Shown here: piece after piece, positions 1 to 6,201 of the stretch
How positions within the stretch are numbered: the stretch's first letter is position 1
How the letters are laid out: each line of letters begins with the position of its first letter
NCBI GenBank assembly: GCA_040755715.1
Contig: JBFLXN010000076.1
Location: 1-11,751 of the forward strand
Length of the DNA: 11,751 nt
Direction: 5' to 3'
DNA from: JBFLXN01 sp040755715 [NCBI: Candidatus Edwardsbacteria bacterium]
GTDB taxonomy: Bacteria > Edwardsbacteria > AC1 > JBFLXN01
Translations under genes and position numbers: made by a program
The notes under the pieces: generated by a model
What the model was told of the DNA's origin: nothing
Databases searched by the model: none
What the model saw: the letters and a program-made list of their open reading frames with translations, nothing else

Positions 1-38
1 CGCATAAATATTTGACAATCAGGGTGTCAAGAAAAAAA

Positions 39-50
39 GACCTAAGGTCG
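39..50. repeat. short palindrome resembling the right end of the adjacent element
   Basis: The sequence gacctaaggtc is a perfect short palindrome and differs by one base from the hairpin closing the element at 169-188 (gacctaaaggtc). It may be a remnant of a neighbouring or older copy. Just upstream, 12-17 and 25-30 form another small inverted repeat (ttgaca/tgtcaa). It is followed by A residues, not T residues, so it is not a terminator on this strand. Nothing else is recognisable in bases 1-51. Confidence 0.4.
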
Positions 51-51
51 A

Positions 52-193
52 AATATGAGTAGCCCCGACATTTATGTCGGGGAAAACTAAAACCCTCACC
101 CCCTTCTGTCCCCCTCTCCCCGACTTTCGGGGAGAGGGGGACAGAAGGGGGGAGTGGGTCTCTTTCAACCCCGACCTAAAGGTCGGGGCTATT
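52..193. repeat. palindromic MITE-like element, copy 1 (three hairpins with terminal inverted repeats)
   Basis: The element is bounded by perfect 10-bp inverted repeats, tagccccgac at 60-69 and its complement at 182-191. It contains three nested hairpins: 63-70 with 75-82 (loop ttta), a 25-bp perfect stem 99-123 with 127-151 (three-base loop), and 169-176 with 181-188 (loop taaa). It has no coding capacity. A second, 3'-truncated copy lies at 8210-8300, with the first 65 or so bases nearly identical from aatatgagtag onward. This architecture suggests a non-autonomous mobile element. I see no clear target-site duplication, and the boundary at 52 rests only on where the two copies begin to agree. 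The stretch 194-292 holds nothing recognisable apart from the open 5' extension of the next gene. Confidence 0.75.
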
Positions 194-292
194 AAAAAAC
201 AACTTATTTCCTAAAAATAAAGGGCTCATCCTGTCAAAAATTAATGTCACACAGCACTAGAAGAGAAGAAGAAAACGCCGGGCGATACCTGG

Positions 293-754
293 GTGGTGGT
301 CAAGACCCCCAAGGCTTCACTCGGCCTTATGGTTTGCTGGGATTCTTGGTTTCCAGAAAGCTGTCGAATCCTTGCTTTGAAAGGCGCTGAGATTATCTTC
401 TGTCCGACTTGGGTAGAAGACTGGGGTGGTAAAAGAGGAGTACCCACAGAAAGAAAGGCATTATCCATCGTGAGAGCCACCGAGAATCAGTTATTCTTTG
501 TTGATGTGGTGGCTTGTGGATATACGGAAGTAATACCAAACCAAAGAATGCGTTTAGCAGGACACAGTCGGCTCATGAGTCCTGGACCGGGAGGAAGAAT
601 TCTAACAGAAGCTGGCTATGAGCCTAAACTATTAGTGGCGGACCTTCATTTGAAAGAGATTTACGAAAAAAGAGCACAATTTAAAATCTTTGAAACAAGA
701 CAGCCCTATACCTATGAAGAAATAACAAAATCCAGAGTGAGCAGAAAGCAGTAG
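293..754 (+). CDS. carbon-nitrogen hydrolase (nitrilase superfamily), N-terminally truncated remnant
   Basis: The product matches the C-terminal half of the nitrilase/amidase superfamily, closest in feel to N-carbamoylputrescine amidase-like proteins, which hydrolyse non-peptide C-N bonds. Visible hallmarks are the nucleophile context MVCWDSWFPES (Cys15 from the GTG at 293), then LALKGAEIIFCPTW, RATENQLFFVDVVACG, GHSRLMSPGP and a terminal ADLHLKEIYEKR. Family members are about 260-300 residues; this frame gives 153. The reading frame stays open back to 245 and gives the family-like PGDTWVVVKTP, so homology runs upstream of the GTG and then stops. The segment carrying the catalytic Glu and Lys is absent, and an element lies just upstream at 52-193. 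I therefore expect no hydrolase activity and regard it as a decayed gene. No convincing ribosome binding site precedes the GTG. Confidence 0.8.
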   Translation: MVVKTPKASLGLMVCWDSWFPESCRILALKGAEIIFCPTWVEDWGGKRGVPTERKALSIVRATENQLFFVDVVACGYTEVIPNQRMRLAGHSRLMSPGPGGRILTEAGYEPKLLVADLHLKEIYEKRAQFKIFETRQPYTYEEITKSRVSRKQ

Positions 755-765
755 GCAGTAAGTAG
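741..765 (+). repeat. degenerate short tandem repeat at the hydrolase 3' end
   Basis: The stretch gcagaaagcagtaggcagta and what follows consists of about three imperfect units of a gcagtag/gcagtaa motif. The stop codon of the hydrolase remnant (752-754) lies inside it. The conserved hydrolase sequence ends just before, so the repeat may have replaced or merely follows the natural C-terminus. Confidence 0.4.
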
Positions 766-790
766 AATAAGTCTGTCTTCTATCTATCCT

Positions 791-1726
791 ATGTCTTACC
801 TTTATCTCCTTGATGGCTCAGCTCTGTTCTATAGAGCCTATTTTGCCTTTATCCGCCGCCCTTTAATCAATTCTAAAGGGAAAAATACTAGCGCCATCTT
901 TGGCTTCACTCAGACCCTCTTAAAAATCCTCAAAGAAAAAAAGCCTGAATATTTCGGCATTGTTTTTGATACTGGAAAACCGACCTTCCGTCATAAATAT
1001 TTTGCTGACTATAAAGCCCAACGACCCAAAATGCCCGAAGAAATGCGCCATCAACTGCCACCGATTAAAGAAATCATTTCTGCCCTATCTTTGAAACTTT
1101 TAGAAGTTGAAGGTTTTGAAGCTGACGATGTGATTGCCACTCTGGCAAAAAAGGCAGAAAAACAAAATATTAAAACAGTAATCATTAGTGGTGATAAAGA
1201 TTTTTTGCAATTGGTCAACGAGAATATTCATCTATTGAAGCCAAAAATTGCCGGCGGAGAAGAAACTCTCTATGACCCCCAAAAAGTAGAAACAGAAATG
1301 GGGGTGAAACCATACACCATACCCGAAGTTCTGGCACTCTGTGGCGACTCTATTGATAATGTGCCCGGCGTGCCTGGCATTGGTGAAAAGACAGCCCTTA
1401 AACTAATCAAAGAATACAAAAATCTTGAAAGCCTCTGGGAGAACCTGAATGAAGTCCCGAAATTCAAAGAAAAACTTCTGGCACTTCGTGAACAAGTCTT
1501 ACTTGCCCGAGAATTGCTGAAATTACATACCGATGTGCCGCTGAGTTTTGATTTAGATGAATTAAAGGTTTTTCATTTTGACAAAACAAAGTTAATAGGA
1601 ATTTTTAAAGAACTGGAATTTAACCGCCTCCTGAACGAACTCACCGATGAGGGTGTTAAACAAGAAGAGCCAGTCTATCAGAAGATAGATACAACAGAGA
1701 AAGATGATTCTTCAAATTCACGATGA
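791..1726 (+). CDS. polA: 5'-3' exonuclease (flap endonuclease) domain of a DNA polymerase I gene that has lost its polymerase part
   Basis: This 311-residue protein is the N-terminal nuclease domain of Pol I, which removes RNA primers and 5' flaps during lagging-strand maturation and repair. Metal-binding acidic residues are all present: Asp9 in LLDGSALFYRAY, the EADD cluster (110-113), SGDKD (Asp135, Asp137) and GDSIDN (Asp186, Asp189), followed by the helix-hairpin-helix VPGIGEKTALKLI. The domain ends near residue 290. The tail (EEPVYQKIDTTEK) looks like the start of the following 3'-5' exonuclease-like domain, then the frame ends with seven unrelated residues. A full Pol I has roughly 850-950 residues, so about two thirds is gone. 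A motif C remnant follows in the +1 frame at 1704. The product could still act as a stand-alone flap endonuclease. The start ATG at 791 fits the family N-terminus; no good ribosome binding site precedes it. The gene overlaps priA by 23 bases. Confidence 0.9.
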   Translation: MSYLYLLDGSALFYRAYFAFIRRPLINSKGKNTSAIFGFTQTLLKILKEKKPEYFGIVFDTGKPTFRHKYFADYKAQRPKMPEEMRHQLPPIKEIISALSLKLLEVEGFEADDVIATLAKKAEKQNIKTVIISGDKDFLQLVNENIHLLKPKIAGGEETLYDPQKVETEMGVKPYTIPEVLALCGDSIDNVPGVPGIGEKTALKLIKEYKNLESLWENLNEVPKFKEKLLALREQVLLARELLKLHTDVPLSFDLDELKVFHFDKTKLIGIFKELEFNRLLNELTDEGVKQEEPVYQKIDTTEKDDSSNSR

Positions 1727-1733
1727 ATTGATA
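1704..1733 (+). pseudogene. polA: remnant of DNA polymerase I motif C fused to the start of priA
   Basis: The first ten codons of the priA reading frame spell MILQIHDELI. This closely matches motif C of family A DNA polymerases (typically LQVHDELVFE), which carries a catalytic Asp. Normal PriA begins close to the following CFAEVVFPLPLDQTFTYSIP, so these residues are foreign to PriA. With the Pol I exonuclease domain directly upstream, the simplest reading is an internal deletion from about the start of the 3'-5' exonuclease domain to motif C, plus loss of the roughly 50 residues that normally follow it. The remnant is in the +1 frame relative to the exonuclease gene. Confidence 0.8.
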
Positions 1734-4106
1734 TCTCACCCCTGCTTTGCTGAGGTTGTCTTCCCGCTTCCTTTAGACCAAACCTTCACCTATTCCATAC
1801 CAGTGGCACTGGTTCCACAGGCAAAAGTCGGCTGTAGAGTGGTCGCTCCACTTGGACCAAGAAAGAAAACCGGCTATCTGGTGGCATTCTCTCCCGCCAC
1901 ACCTCCTGACGGAGAAGAAAAGAAACCTTCTTTCTCCAAAATCAAACCATTATTAGAAGTTCCGGATATAGTGCCGATCCTGAGTGAAGAGATGTTGAAA
2001 CTCACCCGCTGGATTGCTGACTACTATCTTTGCTCCTGGGGAGAAGCCATCAAAGCCGCACTTCCGGCCGGAATTGAAAGAAGAAGCCAAAAATTCTTCC
2101 GACTGATTGAACCTTACCCTGAATCAATTATCAAATCTCAAATCTCCCCGGCCTCGCTCTGCAAAGCGGGACGGGCAAATCTCAAATCTCAAAATCTTCA
2201 GTTACTCACAGAGATAATCAAAACTCTCAGAAAAGAGACAATGATAAGTCGGGGGAGGTTAAAAAAGTTTTTCCCGAATAGAGAATTAGAACCTCTCTTA
2301 GACACTCTGGTCAAAAAAGGCATCCTGGAAATTACGGAAAAATCTGCCCCTCCCAGAGCTTCCTTCAAATTAGAAAAATATGCAAAAATATCAAAGACAG
2401 AAAATGAAATTGTTCTCCCAACATCCCCCTTCGTTTTAAACCAGGCTCAACAAAAGGCATTGAAAGAAATCACCAGTTTTCTAGAGAGTGGCTTATTCAA
2501 GGCATTTCTTCTCTATGGAGTCACTGGTAGTGGTAAGACAGAGGTTTATTTGCAGGCGATTGATAGATGTCTAAAACAAGGCAAGCAGGCGATTGTTTTG
2601 ATTCCAGAAATTTCGCTCACGCCCCAGACGGTTAACCGATTCAAAGAGCGGTTTTCCAATTTCGCTATTTTGCACAGCAGACTCTCTTTAGGCGAACGCT
2701 ACGATTCTTGGCAAAGAATCAAAAATCAAGAGTGTCAAATTGTCATTGGCGCAAGAAGCGCTGTCTTTGCCCCATTTGAAAATTTAGGATTGATTATTGT
2801 TGATGAAGAGCAAGAATGGTCATATAAACAATCAGAGGAAAAGCCTCGCTATCAGGCAAGAGATGTAGCGGTAATGCGGGCTAAAAACAATAATGCGGTG
2901 GTAATCTTAGGTAGCGCCACTCCTTCATTGGAATCTTATTACAATGCCCAGCAGGGAAAATACACACTTTTGAGATTGCCTGAAAGAGTGGAAAGTCGTC
3001 CTTTACCACAGATTAATATTACAGACATGCGCCAAAGAAAGGGAGAAATTCTCTTTCCTCTATTAGAAGAAAAAATCAAAGAAAGACTCCAAAAAAAAGA
3101 GCAAGTGCTCCTCTTTCTAAATCGGAGAGGTTTTTCTACTTTTATTCAGTGCGGGGACTGTGGTCTCATCGCCAGATGTCCAAACTGTTATGTCACGATG
3201 ACCTATCACCTTCCTGATACCACTTTAAGGTGCCACTATTGCGGCAAGAGATTTTCCGCTTGGGCAAATTGCCCCAAATGTCACGGCTACAAACTCTTAT
3301 ACAGAGGGGTAGGAACGCAAAAAGTTGAGGAGGAAATAAAAAAGAAATTTCCAGAAGCCAATATTCTGCGGATGGATTTTGATACCACCAGAAGAAGAGA
3401 TGCTCACCGTCAAATTTTGAGTAAATTTATCTGTGGTGAAGCCGAGATTCTTTTAGGAACACAGATGATTACCAAAGGATTAGATATTCCCAATGTTTCT
3501 TTAGTCGGCGTCATTTCGGCTGATACGAGTTTAAATCTACCGGATTTTCGTGCTGGTGAGCGCACCTTTCAATTACTTACTCAAGTAGCTGGCAGAGCGG
3601 GGCGGGGCGAAACACCCGGCGAGGTCGTCATTCAGACCTATGTTCCTGAAAACTCCGCTATCCTTGCGGCCAAAGAGCAGGATTTTTTGCATTTTTTCTC
3701 TGAGGAAATTAAAGAGAGAAAAGAGATGAATTATCCGCCCTTTGTTCATCTGGCTTCTATCTTGATGAAATCAAAATCCCAAAAAACTTGTGAGGAGACA
3801 GCGCATTCGCTTTGCCGAACCATTAAAGAGACCCTTACTAACCCCTCCCTTTATCCCTCCCCTTCACCGCAAATGCGGGATCCCGCTCTGGCGGGACAAG
3901 GGGAGAGAAAGGGTGGGGTTGAGATTTTAGGACCTGCCCCGGCTCCTTTGTCTAAATTAAAGGGTCTATATCGCTGGCAGGTCCTAATAAAAGGGGAGCA
4001 AAATCTTTCTAAAATAATTAAATTTGCTTTTCAAAAAATTAAAAAGACAAGACTGCCGCACAATGTCCATCTGACTGTAGATATTGACCCTTATGAGATG
4101 ATGTAA
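1704..4106 (+). CDS. priA: primosomal replication-restart helicase PriA
   Basis: PriA is a superfamily 2 3'-5' DNA helicase that recognises stalled forks and reloads the replisome. In order: 3'-end-binding domain (AEVVFPLPLDQTFTYSIP, GCRVVAPLGPRKKTGYL), a winged-helix region, Walker A GVTGSGKTE (272-280), motif II at 367-370, zinc cysteines at 483, 486, 492, 495, 510, 513, 523 and 526, motif V around QMITKGLDIP, motif VI QVAGRAGRG, and C-terminal VEILGPAPAPLSKLKGLYRW and VDIDPYEMM. All eight zinc ligands are present. Oddities: motif II reads DEEQ where DEEH is usual; two palindromic repeats are translated within it (2132-2190 and 3840-3920); and the N-terminus carries a Pol I motif C remnant. 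The ATG at 1704 is the only ATG before the conserved PriA start, overlaps the upstream gene by 23 bases and has agagaaag directly before it. A TTG at 1728 is an alternative. Translational coupling is likely. Confidence 0.95.
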   Translation: MILQIHDELISHPCFAEVVFPLPLDQTFTYSIPVALVPQAKVGCRVVAPLGPRKKTGYLVAFSPATPPDGEEKKPSFSKIKPLLEVPDIVPILSEEMLKLTRWIADYYLCSWGEAIKAALPAGIERRSQKFFRLIEPYPESIIKSQISPASLCKAGRANLKSQNLQLLTEIIKTLRKETMISRGRLKKFFPNRELEPLLDTLVKKGILEITEKSAPPRASFKLEKYAKISKTENEIVLPTSPFVLNQAQQKALKEITSFLESGLFKAFLLYGVTGSGKTEVYLQAIDRCLKQGKQAIVLIPEISLTPQTVNRFKERFSNFAILHSRLSLGERYDSWQRIKNQECQIVIGARSAVFAPFENLGLIIVDEEQEWSYKQSEEKPRYQARDVAVMRAKNNNAVVILGSATPSLESYYNAQQGKYTLLRLPERVESRPLPQINITDMRQRKGEILFPLLEEKIKERLQKKEQVLLFLNRRGFSTFIQCGDCGLIARCPNCYVTMTYHLPDTTLRCHYCGKRFSAWANCPKCHGYKLLYRGVGTQKVEEEIKKKFPEANILRMDFDTTRRRDAHRQILSKFICGEAEILLGTQMITKGLDIPNVSLVGVISADTSLNLPDFRAGERTFQLLTQVAGRAGRGETPGEVVIQTYVPENSAILAAKEQDFLHFFSEEIKERKEMNYPPFVHLASILMKSKSQKTCEETAHSLCRTIKETLTNPSLYPSPSPQMRDPALAGQGERKGGVEILGPAPAPLSKLKGLYRWQVLIKGEQNLSKIIKFAFQKIKKTRLPHNVHLTVDIDPYEMM
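2132..2190 (+). repeat. hairpin element flanked by 15-bp direct repeats, inside priA
   Basis: Two perfect copies of caaatctcaaatctc (2132-2146 and 2176-2190) flank a 29-bp core, 2147-2175. The core folds as an imperfect hairpin of about ten pairs with one bulge, beginning cccggcc and ending ggacggg. It is translated in frame as a run including SPASLCKAGRANLKS, which does not resemble conserved PriA sequence and falls in the linker between the N-terminal DNA-binding part and the winged helix. The core loosely resembles the element at 3865-3897 (cgctctg followed by gcgggac). The 44-base spacing of the direct repeats is not a multiple of three, so simple insertion of one unit does not by itself explain the preserved frame. 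Confidence 0.65.
3840..3920 (+). repeat. 81-bp composite palindrome inserted in frame in priA
   Basis: Outer arms (3840-3864 and 3898-3920, pyrimidine-rich left and purine-rich right) are imperfect inverted repeats of each other. Between them lies a 33-bp core, 3865-3897, with the internal palindrome gcgggatcccgc. The whole is 81 bases, 27 codons, and reads through without a stop as TNPSLYPSPSPQMRDPALAG and onward. It sits between the helix ending IKETL and the conserved VEILGPAPAP, where PriA homologues have a short variable loop. The core recurs inverted at 4321-4353 with 31 of 33 identities. The arms also resemble the C-rich stem of the element at 52-193. Confidence 0.75.
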
Positions 4107-4112
4107 AAAACC

Positions 4113-4141
4113 TTGCATTTGTAAGAGAAATCTGGTATAAT
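4113..4141 (+). promoter_or_regulatory. sigma70-type promoter, probably for the UDP-xylose operon
   Basis: A -35 box ttgcat (4113-4118) and a perfect -10 box tataat (4136-4141) are separated by 17 bases, with TGG directly before the -10 (extended -10). Transcription would start near 4148, just after the priA stop, giving a leader of about 280 bases before the dehydrogenase. A second tataat at 4145-4150 has no matching -35. Confidence 0.65.
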
Positions 4142-4163
4142 TTTTATAATAGTGCTCAAAGTT

Positions 4164-4197
4164 CTGAAGTTTTTGTCTTTTCCTTATAGTACTTCAG
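4164..4197 (+). other. small hairpin in the operon leader
   Basis: ctgaagt (4164-4170) and acttcag (4191-4197) form a 7-bp perfect stem with a 20-base loop just downstream of the promoter at 4113-4141. There is no T-run after it. I do not recognise a riboswitch or attenuator, so it is recorded only as a possible leader structure. Confidence 0.3.
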
Positions 4198-4218
4198 CTC
4201 CATCTTGCGGTCTAGGAA

Positions 4219-4388
4219 TTTCAAAAATTAAATATCAAAAATCAAAATGACATATCAAAATCCAAAATTTTAAAGAGATGGGGCGAGAAGAGAAAGAATT
4301 AAATTTTTAATTTTTGGTTTGTCCCGCCATAGCGGGATCCCGCATTTGTGGTGATAGTTTTGATTTTTGCATTTTGATATTTGCATTT
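4219..4388. repeat. AT-rich imperfect inverted repeat with a nested GC-rich element
   Basis: Left arm 4219-4274 carries tandem tatcaaaa/atcaaaa motifs (aaatatcaaaaatcaaaatg). The right arm 4296-4388 carries the reverse complement of the same words (gttttgatttttgcattttg, atttttaatttttggttt). The arms are split by a purine-rich spacer at 4275-4295. Nested in the right arm at 4321-4353 is a 33-bp GC-rich core that is the reverse complement of priA 3865-3897 with two differences. This fills most of the 320-base gap between priA and the next gene; besides the promoter and a small hairpin I see no small ORF or RNA gene there. Confidence 0.65.
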
Positions 4389-4426
4389 ATGCCGAGCGTA
4401 AGGGAGGCTTATCTTGAGGAGGGCTA

Positions 4427-5716
4427 ATGAAAATTTCAGTGTTTGGAGCAGGTTATGTAGGTTTAGTCAGTGGAACTTGTTTTGCTGATTTAGGTCATCA
4501 AGTGATTTGTGTGGATAATGACACTCAAAAAATTGAAATCTTAAAAAGAGGTGAGATGCCCATCTATGAACCTGGACTAAAGGAGATGATTGCCCAAAAT
4601 GTAAAAGCAGGACGACTTCTATTTACCGAAAGTATTGAAGAGGGTGTAAAAAGTTCTACCATCATTTTTATTGCGGTAGGCACACCGCCAAAAGAGAATG
4701 GAGAGGCAGACCTGACCGCCGTGGAAAATGTCGCTACCAAGATTGCCGAAACAATGGAAGACTACAAACTTATTGTGGAAAAGAGCACTGTTCCTGTCCA
4801 GACCGGTATATGGCTCAAACGCACTGTTGCCAGAAACAACCGTAAGGGCATTGAATTTGATGTCGCCTCCAATCCGGAATTCTTGAGAGAAGGAACAGCC
4901 ATCTCTGATTTCTTACATCCTGACCGAGTGGTCATTGGTGTAGAAAGCGAGAAAGCGAGAAAGATGCTGGAAGAGCTATATAAACCTTTGAACGCACCTA
5001 TTTTGGTTACTGATATTGAAAGTGCTGAAATCATTAAACATGCTTCCAATTCTTTTTTGGCTACCAAAATTTCCTTCATAAATGCAATTGCAGATATATG
5101 CGAAAGGACAGGAGCAGATATAATCAAAGTGGCGGAGGGAATAGGTTTAGACAAACGAATTGGTCGGAGTTTTTTAGATGCCGGCATCGGCTTTGGTGGC
5201 TTCTGTTTTCCCAAGGACTTGCAAGCCTTTATTCGCATCTCAGAAAAATTGGGCTACGATTTTCAACTCTTAAAAGAAGTTGAGAAGATTAACGAAGAAC
5301 AAAAAAAATTCTTTGTCAAAAAGATAAAAGACCTCCTCTGGAATCTGTCAGGAAAAACAATTGGTATCTTGGGATTAGCCTTCAAACCTAACACCGATGA
5401 TATGCGTTTTGCCCCGTCAATTGATATTATCAAAGATTTGCAAAATGAAGGGGCTAAAATAAAGACTTACGACCCCTGTGCTATGGAGAAGGCAAAGAAG
5501 ATTTTTACTGATGTGCAATTTTGTCCTGACGCCTATGAAGTGGCCAAAGAAACTGATGCCTTAGGTATTCTCACTGAATGGGATGAATTCAAAGGATTAG
5601 ACCTTTTACGCCTGAAATCTCTGATGAAACAGCCAATCATTGTTGACGGAAGAAATATCTTTGAACCCGAAAAAATGAAAGAATTAGGATTTATCTATAA
5701 AGGAGTAGGACGGTGA
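4427..5716 (+). CDS. ugd: UDP-glucose 6-dehydrogenase
   Basis: A cytosolic enzyme that oxidises UDP-glucose twice with NAD+ to UDP-glucuronate, the entry point for uronic acid and pentose nucleotide sugars. The 429-residue length is typical. Visible motifs: N-terminal Rossmann fold GAGYVGLVSG (7-16), PIYEPGL, the SNPEFLREGTAISDF segment, Lys204 and Asn208 in KHASNSF, and the active-site Cys260 in GFGGFCFPKDLQAF. The C-terminal UDP-binding Rossmann domain contains LGLAFKPNTDDMR. The usual GGSCFPKD reads GGFCFPKD here, a mild change. The start is well supported by GAGGAGGG at 4416-4423. It is the first gene of an operon driven by the promoter at 4113-4141. Its stop overlaps the GTG of the next gene by four bases. 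Confidence 0.95.
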   Translation: MKISVFGAGYVGLVSGTCFADLGHQVICVDNDTQKIEILKRGEMPIYEPGLKEMIAQNVKAGRLLFTESIEEGVKSSTIIFIAVGTPPKENGEADLTAVENVATKIAETMEDYKLIVEKSTVPVQTGIWLKRTVARNNRKGIEFDVASNPEFLREGTAISDFLHPDRVVIGVESEKARKMLEELYKPLNAPILVTDIESAEIIKHASNSFLATKISFINAIADICERTGADIIKVAEGIGLDKRIGRSFLDAGIGFGGFCFPKDLQAFIRISEKLGYDFQLLKEVEKINEEQKKFFVKKIKDLLWNLSGKTIGILGLAFKPNTDDMRFAPSIDIIKDLQNEGAKIKTYDPCAMEKAKKIFTDVQFCPDAYEVAKETDALGILTEWDEFKGLDLLRLKSLMKQPIIVDGRNIFEPEKMKELGFIYKGVGR

Positions 5717-6201
5717 AAATGAAGGAAGAAGTCACTTTGGACAAGGTAAAAGGAATTCTTCTCTCAAGGAAAGATTATCTAAAGGAAGTGGAAGCAGTGG
5801 GGATTTTTGGTTCTCTGGCTAGAGGAAATTTTGGCGAACGAAGCGATATAGATATCTTTGTCATCTTGAGAGGATGGAAGAACGGAGATGACCCCCAGAC
5901 CGAATGGTATAGGAGGCTCTCCAAGCTCTTTTCTCATTATCGCAGAGATGTTACTGTCCTAGTTTATAGTATCATGGGCTTGAAGAAGGTGGCAACCTGG
6001 CATACACTTCGCCTCGCCTCAGAAGGGATTTTGGCTTATGACCGTGGAAGAGTAAAGAAAATCTTTGAGGCCATAGTAGCAGAGGCAAAGAGAGTAGGAT
6101 TAGTGGAAAGACAAATTGGCACAAGAAAGGTCTGGATGATGAATCGTCCTTTGGAAAGAGGAGAGATAATAAAGATTGAGGTTACTGATGACAAACTCTA
6201 G
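5713..6201 (+). CDS. MNT-type nucleotidyltransferase (partner of downstream HEPN protein)
   Basis: A 162-residue protein with a minimal nucleotidyltransferase domain of the pol beta superfamily. GSLARG (33-38) is followed by SDIDIFV with the metal-binding pair Asp45 and Asp47; Asp79 in RRDVTVLVY is the likely third carboxylate. The C-terminal 60 residues (RVGLVERQ, RPLERGEIIKIEV) form an extension beyond the minimal domain and resemble a small winged-helix or tail seen in archaeal and candidate-phylum MNT proteins (from memory of the family). In known MNT/HEPN pairs the nucleotidyltransferase is the antitoxin and AMPylates the HEPN ribonuclease; that role here is inference. Start GTG 5713 is favoured by aggag at 5701-5705; ATG 5719 is possible. 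The gene overlaps the dehydrogenase by four bases and the HEPN gene by 14, so the pair is co-transcribed with sugar genes. Confidence 0.85.
   Translation: MKMKEEVTLDKVKGILLSRKDYLKEVEAVGIFGSLARGNFGERSDIDIFVILRGWKNGDDPQTEWYRRLSKLFSHYRRDVTVLVYSIMGLKKVATWHTLRLASEGILAYDRGRVKKIFEAIVAEAKRVGLVERQIGTRKVWMMNRPLERGEIIKIEVTDDKL

Noticed and set aside
12-37. Intrinsic terminator at ttgaca/tgtcaa
   Set aside because: The stem is followed by A residues on the + strand, and on the minus strand the T-run precedes the stem, so neither orientation fits.
247-480. Minus-strand open frame opposite the hydrolase remnant
   Set aside because: Its residues show no recognisable motif, and the + strand frame matches the nitrilase family clearly.
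1723-1731. ATGA overlap at the exonuclease stop as priA start
   Set aside because: The ATG at 1723 is followed immediately by a stop in its own frame; it is not in the priA frame.
2132-2190. CRISPR-like repeat-spacer-repeat in priA
   Set aside because: Only two 15-base repeats, inside a coding region, with a hairpin core rather than a unique spacer, and no cas genes nearby.
4142-4426. Riboswitch or small RNA in the operon leader
   Set aside because: No known riboswitch core is recognisable; the structure present is explained by repeats and one small hairpin.
4762-5238. 158-residue open frame on the minus strand inside ugd
   Set aside because: It is a shadow of a strongly conserved gene on the other strand, with no family-like motif and no ribosome binding site.
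6176-6187. TTG start for the HEPN gene
   Set aside because: The GAGG at 6178-6181 is ideally spaced for ATG 6188, and the HEPN fold begins just after it.
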